A DNA stretch of 10,926 nucleotides from Pseudomonadota bacterium (lineage in GTDB: Bacteria > Pseudomonadota > Alphaproteobacteria > Elsterales > Elsteraceae): NCBI GenBank assembly GCA_016195115.1, contig JACQAI010000098.1:1-10926 (forward strand). The letters run 5' to 3'. The notes below the pieces were generated by a model. It did not search any database, was not told the DNA's origin, and worked only from the letters and a program-made list of their open reading frames with translations. How positions within the stretch are numbered: the first letter of the stretch is position 1; each line of letters begins with the position of its first letter. This document shows, piece by piece, positions 1-6,738 of the stretch. Made by a program: the position numbers and the translations under genes.

Positions 1-175
1 TCGAACCGCAGACCAGGCCTTCCCGCGATGTGAGGCCGCGGTTCGCCGGGACCCGGCCGGGGGTCAGAGGCCTGAACTCCCCGCTCCGTGGAGGGCGTGG
101 GGGCGGATCTCACGTCCACGTCCCGCTTCTTTTCAGCGATGATCGCTTCCGCTCGCGTCGGACACCCGACCCGTC

Positions 176-1141
176 TCACAGGCTGACGGCGGCCGATCGC
201 TCCGACCCCGCCGCCGGCCGCGGTGCCGCGTCGACCGCGTCGCCGAACACGCCCGCGATCAGCCGGTACTTGACGCGCGCCACCGACATCTCGCGGTAGT
301 ACTCGACCAGGTCGCGCCACGGGTCGTTGATGCTCGCCAGGCCCGACAGGAAGGCGATGATGGTGCCGACCTCGATGCGGTGCTCGAGCACGTACCAGCC
401 GCCGACCAGCAGCACGCCGGCGACACCCAAATGGTGGATCAGGTTCATGAAGTAGCTGAGCGTGAACTTGAGCGCGTAGATCTCCATGTTGAGCACGAAG
501 ACTCGGCCGACGTGCGCGTAGTACGCCGGCTTGTGCCAGTCGAGCGCCGCGGCCGGCCAGTCGTCGACCAGTTGCGTGCCGACCGCGCGCAAGGTGCGGA
601 TGCGGATTTCGGCGCGCCGATTGATCGCGCGCTGGATCGCCGGGATGAACACGAGCTGGGGCAGAAACAGCACGAAGGCGAGCAGCGCGACGACCTCGGC
701 CAGGACCACCGACAGGCTGACGCCCTCCTCCGACGCATCGTGCGGCCGGCGCTCGTGGCGCAGCGTAGCGCGGTCGTAGACCTGGGCGCGCAGGATGCGG
801 ACAGCGGTCTCGCCGACCCAGTTGCGGTAGACGTTGAACCCGAGCTTGGTCAGCCCCGCGACCACCGCGACCGCGACATAGGCGCCGCACAAAAGGATCA
901 CGGATTCGAACGCGCCGGCCGCGCCGTCGCCCTTGGCCAGGACCTGGTTGACGATGCGGCGCTGCAGCTCGAGCGGCGCCGTGGCCATGAGGAACACCGC
1001 GATCGCCAAGCCGATCAGGCCCAGTTGATGCCGGGCGGTGGCGCGCCACGCAAAGGCGAAGACCTCACCCGGCAGGCCGTGGCCGCGGCGCCACAGCGGC
1101 ACGCCGCGGCCGCCGTCGAGCTTGATCGTCGCGTCGGTCAT
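176..1141 (-). CDS. ABC-exporter-like transmembrane domain protein, no ATPase domain, probable internal deletion
   Basis: Hydrophobic 321-aa protein resembling the membrane half of a type I ABC exporter. Hydrophobic segments lie near residues 38-56, 78-98, 143-166, 222-237 and 238-266. The stretch after the second helix (NWVGETAVRILRAQVYDRA) and the end (INDPWRDLVEYYREM...VKYRLI) are typical of the family just before the nucleotide-binding domain. No Walker A, signature or Walker B motif follows; the protein stops about 30 residues later with a polar tail. Around residues 145-155 the sequence passes from VVLAEV straight to a helix ending in IPAIQRAINRR. From memory of related proteins about 35 residues, including one helix, are missing there, leaving five helices instead of six. 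The ATG start is preceded by only a weak RBS. The gene is divergent from the DUF3775 gene and shares an FNR-type box at 1222-1235. It could be a partner of a separate ATPase outside the window or a decaying gene; transport function is doubtful. Confidence 0.7.
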   Translation of the reverse strand: MTDATIKLDGGRGVPLWRRGHGLPGEVFAFAWRATARHQLGLIGLAIAVFLMATAPLELQRRIVNQVLAKGDGAAGAFESVILLCGAYVAVAVVAGLTKLGFNVYRNWVGETAVRILRAQVYDRATLRHERRPHDASEEGVSLSVVLAEVVALLAFVLFLPQLVFIPAIQRAINRRAEIRIRTLRAVGTQLVDDWPAAALDWHKPAYYAHVGRVFVLNMEIYALKFTLSYFMNLIHHLGVAGVLLVGGWYVLEHRIEVGTIIAFLSGLASINDPWRDLVEYYREMSVARVKYRLIAGVFGDAVDAAPRPAAGSERSAAVSL

Positions 1142-1221
1142 GGCAGCGAACCTAGCCGGCGGGCGGGCGGCACCGCGTTGCGCTAGATCAATCGTCCCCG
1201 ACCGGGCGGGCGGTACGCGAC

Positions 1222-1235
1222 TTGATGCACATCAA
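1222..1235. promoter_or_regulatory. FNR/FixK-type box between divergent genes
   Basis: TTGATGCACATCAA has two perfect half-sites (TTGAT/ATCAA) separated by 4 bp, the classic FNR/FixK operator. It lies 80 bp from the ATG of the minus-strand ABC-like gene and 47 bp from the GTG of the plus-strand DUF3775 gene, so it could act on either or both. No convincing -10 hexamer was found at the expected 31 bp offset on either side. Confidence 0.8.
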
Positions 1236-1282
1236 CGCGCGGCCGCGGGCGAGCCGGCACTGTCGCGGGGTCGGCGCACGTC

Positions 1283-1642
1283 GTGCGCCCGTCCCGCGAA
1301 CAATCAGAGCCCGCCGCCATCGACGCCGATTCCGGCTCGAATCCGGCCGACGATGCCGCCGTCGCGATCCTCGAGGACACGCCGGATAATCCGCTGGTCG
1401 AGGAGCTGACCGACGCGCTCGACGGGCTCAACGTCGACGAGCGCGCCGAGCTGCTGGCCCTGATGTGGGTCGGGCGCGGCGATTTCAGCCGCGGCGAATG
1501 GCGCGACGCCATGCACCTCGCGCATCAGCGCCTCAACGAGCGCGAGACCCGATACCTGGTCGGCACGCCCCTGCTGGGCGACTATCTCGCGGAGGGACTG
1601 GCCGATCTCGGCTATTCGCTCGAGGGCGTTGCGGGCAGATGA
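1283..1642 (+). CDS. DUF3775 family protein
   Basis: Acidic 119-aa cytoplasmic protein. The first 35-40 residues look disordered and rich in S, D and A. The folded part, about residues 40-115, carries the pattern I associate with DUF3775: LTDALDGLNVDERAEL, LMWVGRGDF, then ETRYLVGTPLLGDYLAEGL. The molecular function of the family is unknown. The start is a GTG; no ATG lies upstream of the conserved core, so the true N-terminus could be shorter. The stop overlaps the start of the next gene (ATGA), which implies translational coupling with the small secreted protein downstream. An FNR-type box ends 47 bp before the start, so low-oxygen control is plausible. Confidence 0.75.
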   Translation: MRPSREQSEPAAIDADSGSNPADDAAVAILEDTPDNPLVEELTDALDGLNVDERAELLALMWVGRGDFSRGEWRDAMHLAHQRLNERETRYLVGTPLLGDYLAEGLADLGYSLEGVAGR

Positions 1643-1992
1643 CCTCGATGGGCCGAAAACTCGCAGCATCGTTGATCGCCAGCGTCGCAATCGTCCTGGG
1701 CTGGGGGTCGCTCGGCTCGGCCGCGGGCGCCGCTGATGCTGCGGCCAATCGCAAGGCGAGCGCCAACTACGATGCCGTGGTCCGCGGCAACCCGGCCTTC
1801 CGCAACGAGCGCGAGCACGCCGAGTGCGATGCCATCGAAAGCCTCGACCTGCGGGCGCAATGCATCGCGAGCTTCGCGGGCGTGACGGTGATCCGGCCGG
1901 TCGCGCCGGAGCGCACGCTGCCCCCGGACGACCTGATGCATCCCCGTGTCACCATCACGAACGGCCCGGTACGCAACCCGGACGACGATTGA
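1639..1992 (+). CDS. Small secreted hypothetical protein
   Basis: 117-aa protein of no recognised family. It begins with a clear Sec-type signal peptide: MTSMGRKL with basic residues, a hydrophobic core (LIASVAIVLGWGSLGSAAG), and an Ala-rich region around residues 27-34 that fits signal peptidase I cleavage (AxA-type). The mature part of about 85 residues is polar and has two cysteines (in AECDAI and AQCIASF) that could form one disulfide in the periplasm. The start overlaps the stop of the DUF3775 gene by ATGA; a second in-frame ATG at 1648 would also keep the signal peptide. The two genes very likely form a two-gene operon. No transmembrane helix other than the signal sequence and no catalytic motif can be seen. 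Confidence 0.7.
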   Translation: MTSMGRKLAASLIASVAIVLGWGSLGSAAGAADAAANRKASANYDAVVRGNPAFRNEREHAECDAIESLDLRAQCIASFAGVTVIRPVAPERTLPPDDLMHPRVTITNGPVRNPDDD

Positions 1993-2046
1993 GGGCCGAC
2001 ACGCCGTGCGACTCCGACCCTACCCCTTGATCGGAAAGGTGCGCCC

Positions 2047-2532
2047 ATGTTCTCCAACTTCCTGCTCGCATACGACGGCACGCGCGAGGGCCGCGAGGCG
2101 CTGCGCGAGGCGACCGCGCTGGCCAAGCGGGTTGCCGCCAAGGTCCATCTGCTGTCGGTCGTCCATTTGACCCCTGGCGAGCTGATGGCCGAGGGCGCGC
2201 TCGCCGGCGGCATGCTCGAATACGAGGAAACCGAGACGCGCCGGATCCTGGCCGAGGGCGTGGCGGTGCTGCGGAGCGACGGACTCGAGGCCGACGGCAC
2301 CGTGTCGCTGGGGCCGAACCCGGCGCACGCCATCGCCGACATGGCGCGCCAGATCGGCGCCGACCTGATCGTGATCGGCCATCGCGAGCAAGGCATCCTG
2401 GCGCGGCTGTGGCAGGGCTCGGTCGGCCAGCAGCTGATCGCCCACGCGCCGTGCAGCATGCTGGTCGCGATCGCATCCCGGGCGGACAGCCTTAGCGATC
2501 GAGCGACGCCAGCAACAGCGCAACCCGGTTGA
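2047..2532 (+). CDS. Universal stress protein (UspA family)
   Basis: 161-aa single-domain Usp protein, close to the usual family length. It starts with the typical beta strand plus Asp (NFLLAYDGTREGREAL), continues through an alpha-beta fold (KVHLLSVVHLTPGELM) and ends with the nucleotide-loop region IGADLIVIGHREQGIL...WQGSVGQQLIAHAPCSMLVA. The ATP-binding signature G-2x-G-9x-G-S/T is present except that the second Gly is Glu (GHRE instead of GxxG), so nucleotide binding may be altered. Usp proteins bind ATP or AMP and support survival under starvation, redox or low-oxygen stress. GGAAAGG lies upstream of the ATG as an RBS. The last 41 bp overlap tail to tail with the opposing membrane-protein gene, and the final 15-20 residues look non-conserved. 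No full FNR box precedes it, only a TTGAT half-site near 2028. Confidence 0.9.
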   Translation: MFSNFLLAYDGTREGREALREATALAKRVAAKVHLLSVVHLTPGELMAEGALAGGMLEYEETETRRILAEGVAVLRSDGLEADGTVSLGPNPAHAIADMARQIGADLIVIGHREQGILARLWQGSVGQQLIAHAPCSMLVAIASRADSLSDRATPATAQPG

Positions 2533-3559
2533 CCGACGACAGCCATTCGGCGATCCGCGGATAGTTGTCGACCAGCCAGTTGAACGCCGACTGGACGATC
2601 ACGAACGCGGCGGCCAGCTGCATGACCTCGCCGAGCGACAGGTCGCCGGCGAGATATTTCGGCACGCACAAGGTCAGAGCGATCAATGGCGCCAGCAGCG
2701 AGCTGCCGTGGGAGATCAGCAAGGTGCGCATGAGCTGGCCGCGGAAGTAGCGCCAGGCGGTGTTGACGCGCCCGAGCGTCATGGCAAAGGTGCGGCCGTC
2801 GGCATCGGGGCTGGCTTCGTGGCGGGTGCCCTCGCTGTCCTCGCGCAGGTAGGTGCCGGCCTGACGAAGCTCGGCCTCGGCCTGGTTCTTCTCCTCGATG
2901 ACGAGCACCAGGCGCCGGCCGATCAGGAGCATGGCCGTGGTGTTGACCAGCGCGTAGACGATCGCGGCGATCACCAGGTAGCCGGGGATCGTCAGCGTCG
3001 CGCCGAACGCCGGCACCACGAAATCGCCGCCGACGCTCCACAGCACGCCGATGAAGGTCAGCGCGCCGAGCAGCGCCGTGATCAGGCCGATGGCGAAGTC
3101 GACCGGCAGCTGGGTTGCCACGTTGGCGTCCTCGGCGATGCGATATTCCGGGCTGCGCAGCGTGTCGTCGCCAGCCGGTGGCGGCGCGCTCGGAATGCGC
3201 GCCAGCCAGTCGCGCACCAGGATCTCGGTCAGCCAGCTGCGCCACAGGCGCTGGGCGGTCATGCGCCCCCAGGTCACGGCCACCGCCAGCCCGGTGCTCG
3301 CCACGACCAGCCCGACGAAGACCTGCGCCTGATGCCAGATCGTCGCCGCCCGCCGCGCCTCGAGCGCGTCGTAGAAGTCGCGCTGCCAAACGTTGAGCTG
3401 AAACTGCACCAGCAGCTGGAGCAGCACGACCATGAGCAGCAATGCCGCGAGGCTCCAGCTCGTCCACGCCGACGATCCGCCCCAGAAGCCATTGGCGCCG
3501 CGCCAAAACCGCGCCAGCAGCCGGCGTTGCTCGAGCACGGGGACGGTGAGCCGGATCAT
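2492..3559 (-). CDS. SbmA/YddA-type ABC transporter membrane domain, ATPase absent
   Basis: 355-aa inner-membrane protein matching the membrane half of the YddA/SbmA-BacA group. Six hydrophobic segments lie near residues 34-53, 76-96, 155-175, 193-214, 278-299 and 309-330. Characteristic stretches are NVWQRDFYDALE (56-67), SPEYRIAEDANVAT (136-149), EAELRQAGTYLREDSEGT (228-245) and the end YPRIAEWLSSVNR. In YddA-like proteins the ATP-binding domain follows directly after such an end; here translation stops 11 residues later and no Walker motifs occur in any frame downstream, where the opposite strand encodes Usp. It therefore either works like SbmA, which lacks an ATPase and is proton-driven, or has lost its ATPase. 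The ATG lies 5 bp after the carbamate kinase stop, so it is the last gene of that operon. The substrate is unknown; SbmA/BacA relatives import peptides. Confidence 0.8.
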   Translation of the reverse strand: MIRLTVPVLEQRRLLARFWRGANGFWGGSSAWTSWSLAALLLMVVLLQLLVQFQLNVWQRDFYDALEARRAATIWHQAQVFVGLVVASTGLAVAVTWGRMTAQRLWRSWLTEILVRDWLARIPSAPPPAGDDTLRSPEYRIAEDANVATQLPVDFAIGLITALLGALTFIGVLWSVGGDFVVPAFGATLTIPGYLVIAAIVYALVNTTAMLLIGRRLVLVIEEKNQAEAELRQAGTYLREDSEGTRHEASPDADGRTFAMTLGRVNTAWRYFRGQLMRTLLISHGSSLLAPLIALTLCVPKYLAGDLSLGEVMQLAAAFVIVQSAFNWLVDNYPRIAEWLSSVNRVALLLASLDR

Positions 3560-3564
3560 CGCGG

Positions 3565-4479
3565 TCAGGCCGCCGCGCCGCGGTCGATGCGGGTGCCAGC
3601 GCGCCCGGCGAGCACCGCCGCGGCGGCGTCCAACGCGCCGATGAACGCCGGCCGGCCCGACGCCTCGGCAAAACGGCAGGCGGCCTCGACCTTGGGCGCC
3701 ATCGAGCCCGGCGCAAACGCGCGGGCGCGCAGCTCGCGCACGCTCGCCTGGCGGATCGGTCGACATGCCGGCTGCGGCCAGTCGGCGAACACCGCCTCGA
3801 CGTCGGTCAGCAGCAGCAGAGCGTCGGCCGCCAACTCGCGCGCGAGCAGCGCCGCCGCGAGGTCCTTGTCGATCACCGCTTCGATCCCGCAGATCGCGCC
3901 GCCCGGCGTCGTCGCCACGGGAATGCCGCCGCCGCCGAGACAGACGACGATGATGCCGGCCTGGATCAGCAGCCGCACGGTCGCGAGCTCGAGGATGCGG
4001 CGCGGCTCCGGCGACGCCACCACGCGGCGGAACCGCGCGCCGTCGGCGGCGACCGTCCAGCCGTGCTCGGCAGCCAGCCGGCCGGCGGTCGCGGCGTCGT
4101 AACCGGGGCCGATCGGCTTGGTCGGCGCCGCGAACGCCGGGTCGGCGGGATCGACCTCGACCTGGGTCAACAGCGTCGCGATGGCGCGGCGCGGCAGGCA
4201 ATTCGACAACTCCTGCTCGATCATGTAGCCGATCTGGCCGTCGCTCTCCGCCCCGAGCACGTCGAGCGGATAGGCGGTCGGCCCGTGCGCCGCCGCCGAT
4301 TGCAGCGCCAGCAGCCCGACCTGAGGGCCGTTGCCATGGGTCACCACGAGTTGGTGGGCGTCGGCGAGCGGGGCGAGCGCCGCCGCGGCACGCCGCAGGT
4401 TGGCGCGCTGGGTCGCGGCGGCGGGACTTTCGCCCCGCCGCAGCAACGCGTTGCCGCCGAGCGCGACGACGATCAGCAT
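3565..4479 (-). CDS. arcC: Carbamate kinase
   Basis: 304-aa cytoplasmic amino-acid-kinase-fold enzyme of normal length (about 310). It catalyses carbamoyl phosphate + ADP to ATP + carbamate (then CO2 and NH3), a fermentative ATP source. Family motifs are intact: ALGGNAL at residues 6-12, VTHGNGPQVG at 46-55, PTKPIGPGYD at 119-128, LGGGGIPV at 181-188, IDKDLAAALLA at 203-213, LLTDVEAV at 223-230 and GSMAPKVEAA at 258-267. The ATG shares a base with the stop of the upstream GTPase gene (TGATG), which implies translational coupling; the start of the membrane protein follows 5 bp after the stop. The usual arginine deiminase partners arcA and arcB are not in the window, so the carbamoyl phosphate source is unclear. 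Expression is expected from the FNR-controlled promoter near 6360. Confidence 0.93.
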   Translation of the reverse strand: MLIVVALGGNALLRRGESPAAATQRANLRRAAAALAPLADAHQLVVTHGNGPQVGLLALQSAAAHGPTAYPLDVLGAESDGQIGYMIEQELSNCLPRRAIATLLTQVEVDPADPAFAAPTKPIGPGYDAATAGRLAAEHGWTVAADGARFRRVVASPEPRRILELATVRLLIQAGIIVVCLGGGGIPVATTPGGAICGIEAVIDKDLAAALLARELAADALLLLTDVEAVFADWPQPACRPIRQASVRELRARAFAPGSMAPKVEAACRFAEASGRPAFIGALDAAAAVLAGRAGTRIDRGAAA

Positions 4480-5861
4480 CAGGCGCGGGCCGCCAGCCCA
4501 TGGCGGACCCGGGCGACCGGGGTCCGCGCGAGGAAGCCGTCGACCAGGTCGCTCAAGCGCGGCGTCCCGGTTTCGGCGAACTCGTAGCGCGCGCGGACGA
4601 CCGGCTTCGACGGCCGGATCAGCGCCGCCAGGTCGACCGGGGTCGCCGCCACCACCACGTCGACCTCGGCGCGCTCGATCGTCGCGCGCAGCGCGGCGCG
4701 CTGCTCGGCGCCATAGCCGACCGCCGGCAGCACCGGGCCGATGTGCGGATAGCGCCGATAGAGCGCCGCGATCGCCGGCACCGCCGCGGCGCGGGGATCG
4801 ACGATCGTGGCGCCGGCGGCCATTGCGGCCCGGTAGCCGGCGCCATGGGGCATCCCGCCGTGCGTGATCGTCGGGCCGTCTTCGACCACCAGGACCCGCC
4901 GGCCGGCGACCGCCGCGGCGTCGTCGAGCCGGACCGGCGACGCCGCCTCGACGAGCGGCGCCAGCGGATTGACGGTGCGCAGCGCCGCCCGCAGCGCCGC
5001 GACGGCGTCCGGCGTCGCGGCGTCGACCTTGTTGATCACCAGGACGTCGGCCATCCGCGCCACCGCCTCGCCCGGATGATGGGTCGACACCTGGTCCGGC
5101 CGCAGCGCATCCGCCAGCACGATGTGCAGATCGGGCGCCACGAAGGGAAAGTCGTTGTTGCCGCCATCCCACAGGATGACGTCGGCCTCCGCCTCGGCGC
5201 GCGCCAGGATCGCGGCGTAGTCGACGCCGGCGAACACCAGGTTTCCGGCGGCGAGGTGCGGCTCGTATTCCTCACGCTCCTCGATGGTGCAGTCGGCGGC
5301 GTCGAGGTCGGCCAGACTGGCGAAACGCTGCGCCCGCTCGCGTACAAGGTCGCCGTACGGCATCGGATGCCGCAGCACCGCGACGCCGAGGCCGTGCACC
5401 CGCAGACGGTGCGACAGAAAACGCGCGGTCTGTGACTTGCCGCAGCCGGTACGCACGGCCGAGACCGCGATCACGGGCAGCCGAGACGGCAGCGCGGTAT
5501 GCTTCGGCCCCAGGAACGCGACATCGGCGCCGCCGGCGAGCGCGCGCGACGCCAGGTGCATGACCTCCTCATGGCGGAGGTCGCTGTATGCGACCACCAC
5601 CTGGTCGACTGGCCGCGCGCGGCACAGCGTCTCGAGATCGACCTCGTCGACGATCGGAATGCCGCGCGGGTAGAGCGGGCCGGCGAGCTCGGCGGGATAG
5701 CGCCGGCCGGCGATGCCGGGAATCTGGGCGGCCGTGAACGCCACGACCTCGACCGTCGGGTCGTCGCGATACACGACGTTGTAATTGTGAAAGTCGCGGC
5801 CGGCGGCTCCGAGAATCACCACGCGGCGCAGGGTCGTCTTTCGCACGCGCTTGCGAGCCAT
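4479..5861 (-). CDS. Cyclic 2,3-diphosphoglycerate synthetase-like P-loop GTPase
   Basis: 460-aa cytoplasmic protein of the predicted-GTPase family that includes archaeal cyclic 2,3-diphosphoglycerate synthetase. The N-terminal part is Rossmann-like (VVILGAAGRDFHNYNVVYR, residues 14-32, then VDQVVVAYSDLRHEEVM, 85-101). A P-loop variant lies at 134-143 (SAVRTGCGKS), a Walker B-like WDGGNNDFPF at 231-240, and the guanine-specificity motif NKVD at 277-280. The C-terminal part has VVEDGPTITHGGMPHGAGY (325-343). The archaeal enzyme closes 2,3-bisphosphoglycerate with ATP; in bacteria the role is not established, and I do not claim that reaction here. The start was chosen at 5861 because GAGGG lies 7 bp upstream and any longer form would run into the preceding gene, whose stop is 14 bp away. 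It is tightly coupled to carbamate kinase, suggesting a joint role in carbamoyl phosphate or energy metabolism (inference). Confidence 0.85.
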   Translation of the reverse strand: MARKRVRKTTLRRVVILGAAGRDFHNYNVVYRDDPTVEVVAFTAAQIPGIAGRRYPAELAGPLYPRGIPIVDEVDLETLCRARPVDQVVVAYSDLRHEEVMHLASRALAGGADVAFLGPKHTALPSRLPVIAVSAVRTGCGKSQTARFLSHRLRVHGLGVAVLRHPMPYGDLVRERAQRFASLADLDAADCTIEEREEYEPHLAAGNLVFAGVDYAAILARAEAEADVILWDGGNNDFPFVAPDLHIVLADALRPDQVSTHHPGEAVARMADVLVINKVDAATPDAVAALRAALRTVNPLAPLVEAASPVRLDDAAAVAGRRVLVVEDGPTITHGGMPHGAGYRAAMAAGATIVDPRAAAVPAIAALYRRYPHIGPVLPAVGYGAEQRAALRATIERAEVDVVVAATPVDLAALIRPSKPVVRARYEFAETGTPRLSDLVDGFLARTPVARVRHGLAARA

Positions 5862-5875
5862 CGGCGGACCCTCGG

Positions 5876-6328
5876 CTATTGCGGCCCGAGAAAGCCCGAC
5901 AACCGCGCAAGCAACTCGGCATGGGGCAGCTTGATCAGGTCCCTGCCGATTTCCCGGCTGACCTTCTTTTGGGTTTCCGAGGCCAGGCAATCGCGCAGCT
6001 GGCCAAGCCGCCGCGCCGGCGCGACCAGCACCAGGCGCTCGAACCGATGATCGTGATCGGCCCGGCGCAGATGTTCCGCGACATCCTGGATGAAGCGGTG
6101 GATGGCCAGCGCATGAGGATCGTGCCGCGGCGCGACCGCGTGCCGCGCCGAGGCGGCGCTCTCCTGGGATCGGCCGGGATGATCGCTGCCCAGCTCGCGG
6201 GACCTCAGCCGCGCCTCGGTCGAGGCCATCTGGTCGACGACCTCGAAGTGCTGCGAATCCCGCGTCTCGAGAAAGCGCGCCCGGGCGCCGTCGGCCACCA
6301 CGATCCAGGTCGTCGGCTGCTTCGTCAT
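5876..6328 (-). CDS. Host_attach family protein
   Basis: 150-aa soluble protein of the Host_attach family (named from an Agrobacterium attachment protein). The N-terminus TTWIVVADGARARFLE (residues 6-21) is the family hallmark, followed by a polar middle section, a helix (PHALAIHRFIQDVAEHLRRA), the strand FERLVLVAPARRLGQLRDCL and the end KVSREIGRDLIKLPHAELLARL. The fold is thought to be related to the release-factor eRF1 central domain, so the name may be misleading about function. The start at 6328 has a strong RBS (GGAGGT, 4 bp away), better than the upstream in-frame start at 6352. It is the first gene of the minus-strand operon with the GTPase, carbamate kinase and membrane protein. The promoter has a perfect FNR box and a well-spaced -10-like element. 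Confidence 0.85.
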   Translation of the reverse strand: MTKQPTTWIVVADGARARFLETRDSQHFEVVDQMASTEARLRSRELGSDHPGRSQESAASARHAVAPRHDPHALAIHRFIQDVAEHLRRADHDHRFERLVLVAPARRLGQLRDCLASETQKKVSREIGRDLIKLPHAELLARLSGFLGPQ

Positions 6329-6366
6329 CGGGACCTCCACGAACCTTCGCAACGCACAGGTCGACG

Positions 6367-6372
6367 AGGATA
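6367..6372 (-). promoter_or_regulatory. -10-like hexamer of the Host_attach/arcC operon promoter
   Basis: Read on the minus strand the hexamer is TATCCT. Its centre is 31 bp from the centre of the FNR box at 6394-6407, the spacing expected for a class II FNR-activated promoter (box at about -41.5). The predicted transcript start is near 6360, giving a leader of about 32 nt before the ATG at 6328. Confidence 0.55.
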
Positions 6373-6393
6373 GGGGGTTTTCGCAGGCGTCAT

Positions 6394-6407
6394 TTGATCT
6401 GCATCAA
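6394..6407 (-). promoter_or_regulatory. FNR/FixK box upstream of the Host_attach operon
   Basis: TTGATCTGCATCAA has both half-sites identical to the FNR/FixK consensus. It lies 65 bp upstream of the Host_attach ATG with a correctly spaced -10-like TATCCT, so activation of the minus-strand operon under low oxygen is the simplest reading. It is also about 130 bp upstream of the divergent 62-aa gene. Confidence 0.85.
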
Positions 6408-6443
6408 GCAACCGCCGCAGGCCGCCCGGCTGCGCGGGGATCC

Positions 6444-6461
6444 GTAGTATTCCCTAAGTAC
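6444..6461 (+). promoter_or_regulatory. Candidate response-regulator site upstream of the 62-aa gene
   Basis: GTAGTATTCCCTAAGTAC stands out as A/T-rich within very GC-rich flanks and has GTA/TAC ends. Its TATTCCC core recurs upstream of fixK (9801-9811, minus strand) and its TAAGTACAA end recurs near 9896-9904 on the minus strand. It loosely recalls sites of FixJ/NarL-type regulators; that assignment is inference. Confidence 0.35.
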
Positions 6462-6538
6462 AAGACCGAACTGCCGCGGGGCGGCGGCGCTCCGTAGCTT
6501 GGAGACCATCGCAATCGCCAATGCGCAGGAGAGGGATC

Positions 6539-6727
6539 ATGGGGGAATTGATCGTGCGAGACGACCGCGAGATGCGCCGCCTGAACCAGGCCATCACGGC
6601 GTTCGAACACCGCCCGTGCAGCGATCGGATGCGCATGCAGCATCTCTTGTCGGCGCTGCTCGCCGAGCGCGCCGCGCTCGAGAAACCGTCGCGCCGCGCC
6701 AGATCGGCGCATAGCGACCGGCGTTAG
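6539..6727 (+). CDS. Small hypothetical protein, 62 aa
   Basis: Unrecognised 62-aa soluble protein, basic overall. The ATG at 6539 has a strong purine-rich RBS (AGGAGAGGG, spaced 4 bp), which argues that it is translated; the in-frame ATG at 6521 has no such site. The sequence has helical stretches (REMRRLNQAITAFEHR, then RMQHLLSALLAERAALE) and a very basic tail (KPSRRARSAHSDRR). There is one cysteine and no membrane segment or signal peptide. It lies divergent from the FNR-controlled operon, with an A/T-rich candidate regulator site about 80 bp upstream. The helical-plus-basic-tail layout could suit a small regulator or nucleic-acid binder, but no function can be assigned. Confidence 0.6.
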   Translation: MGELIVRDDREMRRLNQAITAFEHRPCSDRMRMQHLLSALLAERAALEKPSRRARSAHSDRR

Positions 6728-6738
6728 CGCCGCTGCGC

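Noticed and set aside
1..175. Short plus-strand frame starting at 30
   Set aside because: It runs antisense into the membrane-protein gene, is Arg/Pro/Gly-rich and has no RBS; no gene is supported here.
2027..2040. TTGAT half-site before the universal stress protein gene
   Set aside because: Only one half-site is present; the expected second half reads GAAAG rather than ATCAA.
2708..4102. Long plus-strand open frame (464 codons) opposite the arcC and membrane-protein genes
   Set aside because: It mirrors two well-recognised minus-strand proteins, has no family motif and is rich in R, A, H and D as expected of antisense frames in GC-rich DNA.
2492..4501. A single 669-codon minus-strand frame suggesting a large fused protein
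   Set aside because: Only its last 355 codons resemble a protein (the SbmA/YddA-type domain); the rest is carbamate kinase DNA read in the wrong frame.
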